Translations under genes and position numbers: made by a program
DNA from: Plasmodium coatneyi
Taxonomy: Eukaryota > Apicomplexa > Aconoidasida > Haemosporida > Plasmodiidae
Reading direction: 5' to 3'
Assembly: GCF_001680005.1 (NCBI RefSeq)
Contig: NC_033562.1
Coordinates: 434,001-498,000 of the forward strand
DNA: 64,000 nt
In this document: positions 44,537 to 55,712 of the stretch, piece by piece
How the letters are laid out: each line of letters starts with the position of its first letter
How positions within the stretch are numbered: position 1 is the first letter of the stretch
The notes under the pieces: model-generated
The model's database searches: none
Told to the model about the DNA's origin: nothing
What the model saw: the letters and a program-made list of their open reading frames with translations, nothing else

Positions 44537-46624
44537 TTACTGGGGGATCCACTTGTTGTAGAAATCGTTTCCCTTGTCGTCTATGACGATGAAGGCCGGG
44601 AAGTCGACCACGTCGATGAGGTGCACGGCCTCCATCCCGAGCTCCGCAAAGTCAATCACCTCCACTTTCTTTATATTTTTCTTGGCCAAAATGGCACCAG
44701 GGCCACCAATACTACCTAAATAAAACCCATGATATTTCTTACATGCGTTCCTTACAACGGATGACCTATTCCCTTTGGCTAGCGAAATTAGGGAAGCCCC
44801 ATTCTTCATAAGTACTTCAGCATAGGCGTCCATACGGCCAGCTGTGGTGGGTCCAAAAGATCCACTGGCGTAATTATCCGGCGTTTTCGCAGGGCCTGCA
44901 TAGTAAATTGGAAACTTTTTAAAGTACTCTGGGATGGGTATTCCCTTCATGACAAAGTCGTCCACTATTCTTTTATGGGCTGTGTCCCTGGCGACTATTA
45001 ATTTGCCCGATAGGAGTAGCAGCGTCGACACTGGATGCTCGGACAGACATTTGAGGATGCTTTCCATGGGCTGATTAAGGTTGATGGGTACGCCTCCCTC
45101 TCCTGACAGGTCTTCCCCGGGTAGTTCTTCCCCTGGTAGTCCTCCTCCTGTTTCCTTTCCTCCTGGGTGATCATCCCCCCCAGTTCGCGTGACAACCCCC
45201 CCGACCTGCTTCAAATCCTTGTAAGTAATTTCAGGGAGGTACTTTATCGGTTCATGTTCCAGTGCCTCCATGAATACCCCCTCTTTATTAATGACGCACT
45301 TTATTTGCCTGTCAGCTGAACAAGAAACGCCAATACCAATAGGACAGGAAGCAGAATGCCTTGGCAGACGGATCACTCTCACGTCATGCACAAAGTACTT
45401 GCCCCCAAACTGAGCACCTATACCTAGTGCCTGTGCCTTCTGCAAGATAATCTCCTCACTCTTTGTATCTCGGAATGCTTTTCCATATCCCCCCCCTTTC
45501 TTCTTCAAATTATCCAAGTACCTGCACGATGCTAATTTAACTACTTTTAAATTCATTTCAGCAGACAGTCCTCCAATGACTACTGCCAAGTGGTATGGGG
45601 GGCATGCGGACGTTCCTATTTCTTTAATTTTTTCTAGGAGAAAGTCGTAGAGTTTGTCTTCGTTCAGGATGCTCTTGGTTTGCTGGAAGAGGAAGGTCTT
45701 GTTTGCGCTTCCTCCCCCCTTGGCGATGAAGATCAGTTCATACTTGGGGGAGCACACAGTGGGAGTGGTGGAAACGGTGGACGCGGTAGACGGGGCAGAC
45801 GTTGCAAACGTTGCAGACGCCTGCACCCCCGGTGGTGTGGTTACAGTGGGCGCCTTCCCCCCACGCACGGAGCTGTAAATCTCAATCTGGCACGGCAAGT
45901 TGTTTTTTGTATTTTCCTCGCTGAACATACTCAGGGGAGACAGCTGGCTGTATCGAAAATTATTATTCCGATACGCATTGTAAACGCCCAAGTTCAAATA
46001 CTTGTGCTCGTAAGTGGTTAATATTTCCTCGTCCTTTTTGCCCAGGATGATGGCCGTCCCTGTGTCCTGGCATCCAGGCAAATTCTGCTCAGCACTGATC
46101 ACGGCATTTTTAATTAAAGTCATGGCAACATACTTGTCGTTCTTGCTGGACTCCCCATCCTTCAATATATTACTCAATTGCTTCAAATGTTTTTTATTTA
46201 AAAAAAATAAAATTTCTTTAAATGCATATTCGCATAATTTCGTTAAAACGAATGGGGGAACATGTATGTACTCTTTTATTTGTTCTTCATTTTGCCTAAC
46301 CTGTTCAGGTAACTTTTTCAATTCTCCATTGGGGTGAAAAAAATTATCTTCATTTTCGAAGTTGTATCCATAGTACTTACTTTCGTTAATTGGGCTGTCC
46401 TTAATTTTGACAACTTCAATGTATTTGCTTAGCTCATCGATTCGTCTGTACTCCGTATCGTCTTCTTTCCCCTCTTCGAATTCTAGGACGTCTAGGAAGT
46501 TGTGCAGCGTTTTTATGTGGGCCTTGTTAAAGCGGAACGGGTACTTCCCGGCCAGGTGTGCACTCTTCCTCAGGCATTTCCCAGAGGGGGAGCGGCAAAG
46601 CGGGATCCTCGTAAAGTTACGCAT
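44537..46624 (-). CDS. FH: Fumarate hydratase, class I ([4Fe-4S])
   Basis: Single exon, 695 residues. It interconverts fumarate and malate in the mitochondrial TCA cycle (and the cytosol in some species). The class I, iron-sulfur type is shown by Cys185 (LPGCQDTGTA), Cys341 (GTSACPPYHLA) and Cys435 (GIGVSCSADRQ). Allowing for the insert, these spacings equal those of the cluster ligands of the Leishmania enzyme. Other motifs: SFGPTTAGRMDAY, ALGIGAQFGGKYF and GSIGGPGAI. The N-terminus (MRNFTRIPLCRSPSGKCLRK) is basic, fitting a presequence. Two low-complexity inserts are present: residues about 255-293 (Thr/Ala/Ser/Pro) and about 475-510 (GGGLPGEELPGEDLSGE). The enzyme class differs from the class II enzyme of humans. 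Confidence 0.95.
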   Translation of the reverse strand: MRNFTRIPLCRSPSGKCLRKSAHLAGKYPFRFNKAHIKTLHNFLDVLEFEEGKEDDTEYRRIDELSKYIEVVKIKDSPINESKYYGYNFENEDNFFHPNGELKKLPEQVRQNEEQIKEYIHVPPFVLTKLCEYAFKEILFFLNKKHLKQLSNILKDGESSKNDKYVAMTLIKNAVISAEQNLPGCQDTGTAIILGKKDEEILTTYEHKYLNLGVYNAYRNNNFRYSQLSPLSMFSEENTKNNLPCQIEIYSSVRGGKAPTVTTPPGVQASATFATSAPSTASTVSTTPTVCSPKYELIFIAKGGGSANKTFLFQQTKSILNEDKLYDFLLEKIKEIGTSACPPYHLAVVIGGLSAEMNLKVVKLASCRYLDNLKKKGGGYGKAFRDTKSEEIILQKAQALGIGAQFGGKYFVHDVRVIRLPRHSASCPIGIGVSCSADRQIKCVINKEGVFMEALEHEPIKYLPEITYKDLKQVGGVVTRTGGDDHPGGKETGGGLPGEELPGEDLSGEGGVPINLNQPMESILKCLSEHPVSTLLLLSGKLIVARDTAHKRIVDDFVMKGIPIPEYFKKFPIYYAGPAKTPDNYASGSFGPTTAGRMDAYAEVLMKNGASLISLAKGNRSSVVRNACKKYHGFYLGSIGGPGAILAKKNIKKVEVIDFAELGMEAVHLIDVVDFPAFIVIDDKGNDFYNKWIPQ

Positions 46625-47871
46625 TTTGTGCTGTCACAATGGGGGGGACTGATAAAATGCTCATCTACTGTAAAGGTATGTTCACCCCGACGTGTCCCTT
46701 GTTGCGCAGTTTTGCAAAGCAGTCGAGGGGGACCTGTGCAGCGAAATGGACAAACGGGGAAAATCAGAAGGGGAAAAAAAAGAAACAAAAAAAGAGGAAG
46801 AAAAATATGGAAGCACATAAAAGTAAGGCAACAGGAGCATATGCGCAACCCCCCTGTGCCGACATTAATTTGTCATTCCTTTTGGTCCTTACAAAGCGGC
46901 CCCTCCTCTGGCCTTCCCTCTGTGCTACATTACAAACTGTGATAACGCAACGGGAAAATAAAAAAAAAAAAAAATTCATGCACTGAGCGAAATAGCCATT
47001 CTAACGTTGCAAGTGCAACTGCCATCAGGGAAGAGGCAAATTTGGGAAACCGGATGATTAGCACTTTTTTTTTTCCCGTGTGGTCTGTTGCGGATTATGC
47101 GGCACTTAATTTGTTTTTCCTTCGCTTTATTTTTTATTTTTTTTTTGTGCAGACAACGCCCCTTATACAATGCATTGTCGCTTGTTCTTAGGCGTTGCGC
47201 GGAGGCAAAAAAAAAAAAAAAAAAAAAACACACGCAAAGGACCACGCCGTCGTGACTACATAAGCTACACGTGCCCATGGGAACGATAAAAACGACACAC
47301 CAAGATTCAGATCTGCATTGACGTTGGTATTTCCTCACGACGGGAAGGTACGATAAATGAGTAAATGCAGTGTGTAACAATGTTAAGTCCCCCAGTTGCG
47401 TGTTAAAAAAGAAAAAAGAAAACTGATGGTACAGGCGAAAACAAACAAGTGAACAAAATGTCTAGCGCTATTAAAAAAGGCATGACTTTATGCAACCTTC
47501 AAAAGGGAGGGTAACATATAGGAAGAATGAAAAAAGGACGGAAAAAAAAAAAGATAAACTTTTAAAAATAGAAAAAAAATTAATTTTACGTAAAAAAAAA
47601 TTGGAAAATTGATCATTGTACAAGTGAATGGGACATGCGTGCAATCGAAGGACAACAAAATCAGGGACGCATTCTTCATGTTGTGAAGTATACAACACAT
47701 GCCCTGTGATGGGTGTGACTAAACAGGTAAGACGCATTCCGCTCCACCGAATTGGTATGCACTGTAAAAAGAAAGAAAAAACAATACTTTCAGATGAAGG
47801 GTACGCCTTTCCTTGCGTGCTGCACTTAATGGGGGGAGCATACACATATTGCTGGATGAAATGAAAGCGTC
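46625..47871. other. Intergenic
   Basis: Promoter of fumarase and 3' flank of the CCCH gene, both minus strand. A runs at 46962-46974 and 47208-47228. The ORFs have a homopolymer composition and are not supported. Confidence 0.55.
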
Positions 47872-50800
47872 TTAGCGGGGAAACACTGCTGTTCTTTTTT
47901 TAAAAAAAGCTACTTCGCAGAATCCGTTTGTGTCGGCCTCATCATCCTTCGGGAACTCCATTTTGCTGAAGGTTCCACTTTTTATGTTCACCCACATTTC
48001 GCTGCGAATCGGGGGCGGCAACAGTTGCACTGCCTTTTGTGTCATCTGTTGTTTCTGCGCTGAAGACGTGCTGTGTTTTTCCTCCTGTTGCACTTCTACT
48101 CCGCCCGCTCCTCTTTTTCTTCTTCTTCCTCCTCATCACTGTCGTCTTCGTTTTCCTCCTCATCATCATTTTCATCTTCGTCCACTTCTTCCTCCACCAC
48201 GTCACTTTCCTTTTCACCCTCCCCTTTGGCTAAACACTCGCACAGCCCGCTAAAGCTATACGTCAGGGGGTTATAACTGCGGTTTTTTTTTTTATTGTCC
48301 TGGTTGCTTCCGTCTGAAAGGCCCTCCTCATTCTGTACCCGCCTTCCATTCTCGGTCACTGAATTGGTTTTCCCCATTTTTTCCACTTCCCTACTAGCGT
48401 TGTGCATATAGTTGGTGAAGCCCTCATCGCTCTTGTAGGCCATTTCGTAGGAATCTATGTGTGGGTTCAGGGGTGAGTTGTTCTTATGTGCTCCCATCAG
48501 GTGGTTGGGGTGGCTATACGTGGCTATGTGTGGCTGTTCCGTATGTCTACGGCAGTCATTCCGGTAGCCCTGGTTTTGGTGCTTGCCTTGGTTCCCTCGT
48601 GCGTAGCCTCCGTGGAGACTTCCCCCATTTAGCAGTCCACCTTCCACAGCAACGCTTTTTTGCAGTGTTCGCCTAGTGAACCCCACCGCACAGGCATTCG
48701 AGGCACCGTAGTTCACCTCAGCCATGCCAACCACATTCATGTTGTCTCCAAAACTGTTCGTTGTACCCTGTAGAGAATTTTCCCCATGGGGGTAAGTCAA
48801 GCCATTTACGTGGTTTCCATTTTTCATGAAAAAAAAATCACCCATGTTGTGGTTAGAAATACCATTCGAGGAGCCGTTCATGAGCATTTTGTGCAGCTCC
48901 TCCGTTCGGCCCAATTCGTCTGCTGGGTTAACCTTCGTCATGTTCCTTCCCCTTGAATTGTAACTGCTTCCATTTTCATTTACGCCACTACTATTGGGGG
49001 TGCAGTACAGGTTTGTCTTTCCCTTCAAAATGTTCTTCATCACTGTGTCGTTGCCACTCTCCTCATAACTGCCATGGCTGCCATGGCTGGCGTGACTGTG
49101 ATGACTACCACGGGGGAGTTCACTTCCATTTGTTAGGAACATACCATCTACAGTCACTCGGGCACCAATGTCGTTTTCGTTGACTCCGTCTCTGTTAATA
49201 TTTGTTTGTCTACTTGCAGTGGTACCTCCCTCTATGTAGTTATTTACGTAGTTAAAAAAATGTTTCTTCGTCTGAGTGTCGTAATTTTCCGTTTTTTTTC
49301 CAACACTTCCTTGGGGGGAAACACATTAGCACTAGGGTACTGTTGGCCAATCAACACATCGGAAGGGTTGTAGTTGCTAGTTTCCTTTTTCACTCCGGTC
49401 ATGCTTCTTTGCCCGTTTATTTTTCTGTAAATGCTGTTCATGTCATAGTGGGCGTCCACCATTCTGTCGTGGACGCTACTGGCACTTCCGAGGCTGCTGT
49501 TCGGGGTTCCATTATTCTGATGGTTGCACAAATGGTTCATTCTCGTTTGGACGTTCCTCAGGTTACACAGGTTGGTCACTCCGTTCGTAGACAAGTTGGC
49601 ATAACTGCCTCCCCCAACAAATCCATTCACCGTAGTTTGGCCAACTCCGTTGTGACACTGCCCAGAGTAACCATTTTGCTGCTTCGCATGGTTGGAAATT
49701 TTGTTACTTAAAAAAAGCTTCTTAAATTCATTATTTGGGATGTTGTTCGAGAAGGAGGCACCTTTGTAGATTTGTTCTGCCTCGGGGGGAAGGTCCTTCG
49801 GTTTAATGACGGCCGGTTCGCTGTCCCCGCAGTAGTCCTTTTCTGAGTGCGTGTCTTCCCCCGTGTGGATATCTCCTTCGGACCCCATTTCGCCCTCCTT
49901 GGTGTCTTTTAGTTCCGCCGACTCACCGTCCAAGGCGCTCTCCCCATTTATTGTTTTCACCAGGGGGTGCGTGGCCATCTGCTTCTTCGTGATGTTCAGA
50001 TTGTTCATATTCTGGATGAGGTTCTCCAGCCTGAAGTGGTTAAATCTGTCTTCATTGTTCATAACCTTGCAGTTAAAGTTGTCTTCCTCGTGAAAGACGC
50101 CTCGTTGACCAACGTCCTTCTGAACGCCAAGACCACCATTGTAGTTAAAACGCAATCCCAGGTCATCACAGTTGTCTAGATTCTCCTTAGTCCTATTCAA
50201 ATACATCATACCGTCGCTGTAAAAATTCGATCCACTCTTCACGTGTTCGTATGTAGTCTTATTGGAGTCAAAAAGGGAGTTCTCTGGATATTCCTTTTTT
50301 TTTATATTGTTGAAAAAATAGTTTTCTGCCTGTACGTTCAGGTGCTTATATCTCTCCACTTCGTTCAGCATCTCAAATTTCAAATTCGAGTTCAAATTCG
50401 GGTTCAAATTCGAGTTCACGTTTGAACTAATATTTGACCCCACGTTCGAGTGCACATTCCCCTTATCTACCTTGTTGATGCTCCCAAAGTTGCGAACAAA
50501 ACGATCGTTACTAGGGAGGAACATATTTTCTGTGGGGGAAAATCCATTTTGGTGGTGTTCGTTGGGTAGCTTCCCTTTCCCCAGGTGGTCTCCGTTTACC
50601 GTGTCGACGCCGCTCATCCTATAGGTAAAGAACTTCATGGGAACACCTTCCCCTTCACGTCCGAAACTAGTATTGTCATAGGTGAACTCCCTGCATGACA
50701 CCCTGTCTCCCATTTTTGCAACTTCCCCATTCTGATCGAACTCTCCATTTTGGGTAAAATCGATATTGGAAAAGTTGTCTCCTTTCGCGCCTCTGCTTTT

Positions 50801-52149
50801 TTGGACGTCTCTCTCTGCGGGGAGAAAGGTAAGAGGTGGTGCATTAGTGTCACATTAGCGTCAACGCTAACAATGAACGGAGGAGCGCACAGGAAAGGTG
50901 TGCCAGGGGATGGTGTTCGGGGTGACCCACTCGGGACGTACCGATGTCCCCCTCGAGCAGATACTCACTGTATGTCTTCTTCCCGTTACTTCTTAAAAAA
51001 TTAAAACTGTTTCTGTGGGAACCCTGTGCGTCCTTTTCCCCTTCGTCCAAATGGCTTATTACTGCATAACGGTTTCTACCATCATCGGGGTGGGTCTCCT
51101 CCACGTCCTTCCCGTTGTGCATGTTGCTCCTCACTTTGAGGGGGTCTCCTCCGTTAATGTTTCCACTGCAATTGTCCGCATCGTTGCTTTCACTTCCGTC
51201 TCTCTTCTTATTCAATTTCCGTTTGTACAAATTGGGCTCGTCTCCTTCCTCCTCCAACTCACCATTGTACATTCTGCTCATTAATTCACTGCTGGAAAAC
51301 TTCACGGAGGGATCCAGCTGGTTTATGTTGTGGGCCATTGGACATTTGTCCGCTTTGGCGCAGTACCCTTCGAGGTGGAACAACGGGGAGGGGTGAGCAA
51401 AGACCTCATGCGAAACGTGAAGAAACACACGAGGAGTACAAACAGACGTATCAAGAGGGGGGATAATCCAAAATGGACCCACAAAAAATATTTCACGTCA
51501 AATTATACCCACTGACATAAAAAGGAGAAAAAAAAAAAAACTTACCATCTAAAAAATATTTGGTGCATAATCTAAGGGCCTTTCCAGATCCTCGAAGTTC
51601 CTCCTCCGTGTGGGCAAATGTACACTTGGACGCTTCGCAATAACTGCCTGACAGAAACGTATAGCACATTCTTGTCTGCCAGAAGGGGGGACAAAATAAA
51701 AGGAATGAGAGGAAAGTATGGATGACGTCGCCACGGAAGTAAACGATGGGATAACCAATGAACTGCCTTGAAGAAACTATTACCTTGTAAAATTTGGGCA
51801 TGGGTCTGACGTCCAACTCACCATGAGCCCAACTACACTTGTTGCCTCTAGCGCAGATTCCCTTCGCGTAAAAGGAGCACAGTTGTGTTTTGTAAAGCCT
51901 ACACGGGGGGGTAGGGCAGAACCGTCAGATAGGTGGACATGTGTTTGTCTACACATGGGGAAGAAGGCTACGCAGCACGTGGAATTCCAGTTCATATTTC
52001 TCTATACACCTACATTTTTACTACAACAACAGGTGTGTAACAAAAGGGGTGGTTGTGTTTCTTCCTCTCTCGACACTTGTGTCTGGCCTCTTCCACGCGT
52101 TCTTCCCGTTAAAGCGTAGCAGCGGAAAAAAAATGGACGCGGGGTTACC
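47872..52149 (-). CDS. CCCH zinc-finger protein, three fingers; apparent frameshifts
   Basis: Exons (minus): one ending at 52149 (frame ...KYITAVSR, start not located), then 51898-51784, 51675-51546, 51367-50942 and a long one from 50814. Three CCCH fingers follow one another: CSFYAKGICARGNKCSWAH (CX7CX5CX3H), CYTFLSGSYCEASKCTFAH (CX8CX4CX3H) and CTKYFLDGYCAKADKCPMAH (CX8CX5CX3H), the last assembled across an intron. Such proteins bind RNA, mostly AU-rich or poly-purine elements, and control mRNA stability. The long exon then encodes an Asn/Gly/Ser-rich, low-complexity region and an acidic tract. Two one-base breaks occur: in an A8 run (+ strand T8, 49292-49299) and in the acidic tract near 48100-48120, after which a third frame continues with LLPPPIRSEMWVNIKSG to 47872. 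All three frames read as coding. The first exon is unresolved. Confidence 0.8.
50378..50460 (-). repeat. Asn-rich 12-bp coding repeat
   Basis: Units of about 12 bp (gttcaaattcga) encode alternating Asn/Ser/Leu repeats such as NSNLNPNLNSNLK in the CCCH protein. Likely variable between strains. Confidence 0.8.
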
Positions 52150-55100
52150 GTGAAACGGCTGTTATATATTTTGGTAGGTATGCTCTTAAACGTATCCGTG
52201 CGTATGTGTAGTGGTGCAACTAAGCATGTGAACCCTCTTGTTGGTTCACCCTGAAATTGTGCACACGTGAAAAAAGGCCCTGTTCCCCCGGGGCAGAGCT
52301 GCAAATGCACAGCAAGCGGCGACCGAACAGATCGACACAAACGAACGGCGTCACGAGAATCACAAAACGGATCGAAATGCTGTCGACAAAAATTAAGTGT
52401 ATACACACATGCACTATTAAAGCAATCTGCACTTAAAAGACATTCAAAATGCTCATTTAAACTGTCATTTCAGTTACCCCAAAAAAAAAAAAAAAAAAAA
52501 AAAAACACCGCTGAACAACAGACACAATTTGTTCTCCTCAACTTTTATTGTATAAGTACACATATGCCTCACACACAATCTCCTACTTTCACGTACACGT
52601 TAAAAAATAAGAAAATTTCCGCAGTGGGTACAAGTAAAACGCAGAAATGCTTAAAAAGGGAATGGCAAGAACAGAAGTGTGATCCCTCTGAATGATGTGG
52701 GCACAGGTGCGGGCATGTACTTAGAGGAAATACAAGCCAAGGCGTACTATTTGCTGCTGGGTAGGCCGTGCAGTAAAAATTGGCGCGGCTTGGCTGCACG
52801 GCGCAGCGTACTTCTCCTAGCGTCACTTAACCAAGCACGAACTGAAACGGTTCTTCACACAAAATTGGGATGTAACTCTCTATACATAAACAGAGCGAAA
52901 AAAAAAAAAAAGAAAAAAAAAAAAAAATTTGACGTGGCGAAACTTATTCGATCCGTGCTACTTTCCATATATGGACCACAATCCTCCTGTGCGTACAAAA
53001 AAGTAGTACTACATGCATGCACACTAACGCGGGGCTTGTGGAATACACGACGGGCACTGCAGAAGGGCAATTGAAAACTGAGAGGAATTAAAAAAAAAAA
53101 AAAAAAAAAAAAAACATCTCCTTGGGAGTACACAAACCACAGCGAATATTCTTTATAAGGACGAAAAAGGAATGCACAGGAATGGATAAAAATTTTCGTG
53201 CAGATCACCGGAGGTTGGTAGATTCATAAACGAACGAGGGAGCTGTTTAAAATTGATGAATGCTCCTCGCCGGGGGAAAACAACTCCGTTGGGAAGGTGC
53301 CCCTTGCAAAAAAAAAAAAAAAAACATGCACATTCAAGTATGCAAACAGGAGGGACTCCTTACTTTGTGTAACTTCTCTCAACGCAGTGCCGAAAAAGTA
53401 GGGACTATGATCTGAGCAAGCAGATGGCGTGGCGCGTTGGAAACAATACCTACATGTGCGTGACCTGGCGGGTGGACACAAATTTGTTCACCAACGCAGA
53501 ATATGTTTTATTTATTTATTTACTTATTTATTTTTCTCCCTTGGGTTATCTATATCTGGTAGACAAAGTGACTCACTGATGAGTAACTTGCACAGGGAAT
53601 TTCCCCAAAGGGACTATGCACACGGATAGAAACGCAAACTGGGGGGGAGTAGGTCTATATGCAGGGACATGCGCTGCGGTGCGTTTATGTCTAACTTGGG
53701 GCAACTTTCAAAACGGATTCTATACACAATTTGAAAAAATACGGAGTGGGTACCACTGGAGGAGTGTACGGGGTGCGCCGTTCTGGTGTACCGCTCAGAT
53801 GATATGTATAAGCTCACATATAAGGGAGCATTTGCATGTGTATTCACGTGTTCGCGTAGCGTCCTTTCCGGTTACCCCCACTCGGTACGTACACCACTGC
53901 AAAGGAAACGTTACATTAAAAAAAAAAATTTAACAAGGTATGTTAATAATCGTTGCAACTACAGCGTGGTTAAAAAAAGGGAGGCACTTTGGATAAGCCC
54001 GTCTCTACATGTATTAGGCTTCTACAAGGTAGGGAAAAAAATTAATAAAATCTTAGCAGGAAAAAAAAAAACATTTCAGGGGGGAAAAGACACACCAAGT
54101 AGTCATATATTGAAAAGGGGCATAAATGCAAAGCATCTCATGGGGGGATAGTCCTCGTGGTGGTAACCTCCGTAACAGTAATGGAACGCAACACGTTGGG
54201 TATTTACCAATGGTAGATTCATTCCTGAGGTATTCCCTCTCCACCTTCTGTGCACATCTGAATAGCAGGTGAATCGCCCCAATCAGTCCAACTTAGCAGC
54301 ACACAAATATGAAAAAAAAACACATGCAAATTTTGTAAAAGGTATCTCAATTTAATCGTACATAGCATAGCAACTGTAAAATGTCCTGCACATGTTTAGA
54401 CGTATTCTTTCCCAAATGGCAAACAGGTGAATCTACGCGTGGTGCATATATGTGGTGCGTTCTACGTGTAGGAAGTGGGGCAGGGAGCATAAACTGCACG
54501 TCGAGCGAAATTTCTATTCGTGTGCACACGTAACTACAGACAAACTGCGCACAAAATGATGCAAACGTATTTTAACAAAAGTATTGCAAAGAAGGGGATG
54601 CACTACCGTTTAGCGTTCCGTGGAAGGGATGGAAAGAGATACTCATGCAGGACTTCACAATGGACTACTAAATTGAAACTAATTTTGTACGCATAACTAT
54701 GGTAAGTTGTGTGGGAGGAGGAAATGGCACCTAGTCTTCCACTATGTAGCGCACTAATCAGCTAAATCAACACCAAATGTACACGTCTAGGGGGTTCATG
54801 TATTATAGATGTATGTCTAAGCACGTATGTTATGTAGCCATCTCCCCACCCACTCTTACAAGGACTTCCTTCCCTCGCACAGATGACGCAACTGAGGGGG
54901 ATCAACTTGACCCACGAACGAACCTTGTCCTTATCACACAAAATGGAGGATTTAAAAAAAAAGGAGGGGTGAATGTGTTTTACCAAAAATGATACACTCC
55001 TTTCAAAAAAAGGACACGACGGAGTGGTAGCACAGAATATCCATCTAGAGAAAAAATAAAAATGTTAAATCTGCGCCGTTACAAAAGGTGTTAATTGAAA

Positions 55101-55245
55101 AAGAGTGTAACTTTTATGGGTATTCAAAAAGGGGGATTACTAACCCGGGAGGAAAAGAGGAAACAATGCGACAGGATATCCTACTTCACTCTGGGCGCTG
55201 CACACAGGTATAGCGCAGATGTGCGCTTATGGTTGGGGGGTACGT

Positions 55246-55318
55246 GCATGCAGGTATAGGCATGCAAGTGTAGGTATGTAAGTGTAGGTATGCACATGTA
55301 GGTATGCACATGTAGGTA
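55246..55318. repeat. 14-bp minisatellite, about 5 copies
   Basis: Tandem units such as gtatgcacatgtag repeat at a period of 14 bp with few changes. Non-coding. Confidence 0.85.
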
Positions 55319-55625
55319 AGCACACATTGACTGGAGCGCACAAACCTGCGCTCGCCTCTAACTTCTACGGAAGCGCAAAATTAAAAACAAGGCTAACGAA
55401 GGCTCTGGGTGAACTTCCTAGGGAAGGAGCTTAATAATGGTGGAAAGCAGACGATGGATGGGAAGAAAAACACGATGAGGATCGCTTTTGTCACTCGTTT
55501 TTGTACATATAAATTGGAGGTTGGTTTAAAAAAGGGACTTACAAAACTGTGTTGGGAAGAAGGAATTTATTTAAAAAAGTTGACCTTGAAAAAAGTCACG
55601 TCGAAAAATGGGACATGCAAAAAAA

Positions 55626-55712
55626 ACGATGAAATGAAAAAAAAAAGATGACACGAAAAAATAACGATAACATGAAAAAAAAACGATGACATGAAAAAAT
55701 AACGGTGACGTG
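55626..55712. repeat. About 19-bp A-rich tandem repeat, 4-5 copies
   Basis: Units like acgatgacatgaaaaaata recur with length changes in their A runs. They create the lysine-rich end of a spurious ORF. Non-coding. Confidence 0.8.

Noticed and set aside
47942..48217. Lys/Met-rich minus-strand ORF in the acidic tract
   Set aside because: The GAA/GAT-rich repeat read in the wrong frame.
55409..55651. 80-codon Lys-rich plus-strand ORF
   Set aside because: Its end is read from the A-rich tandem repeat and no motif or splice context supports it.
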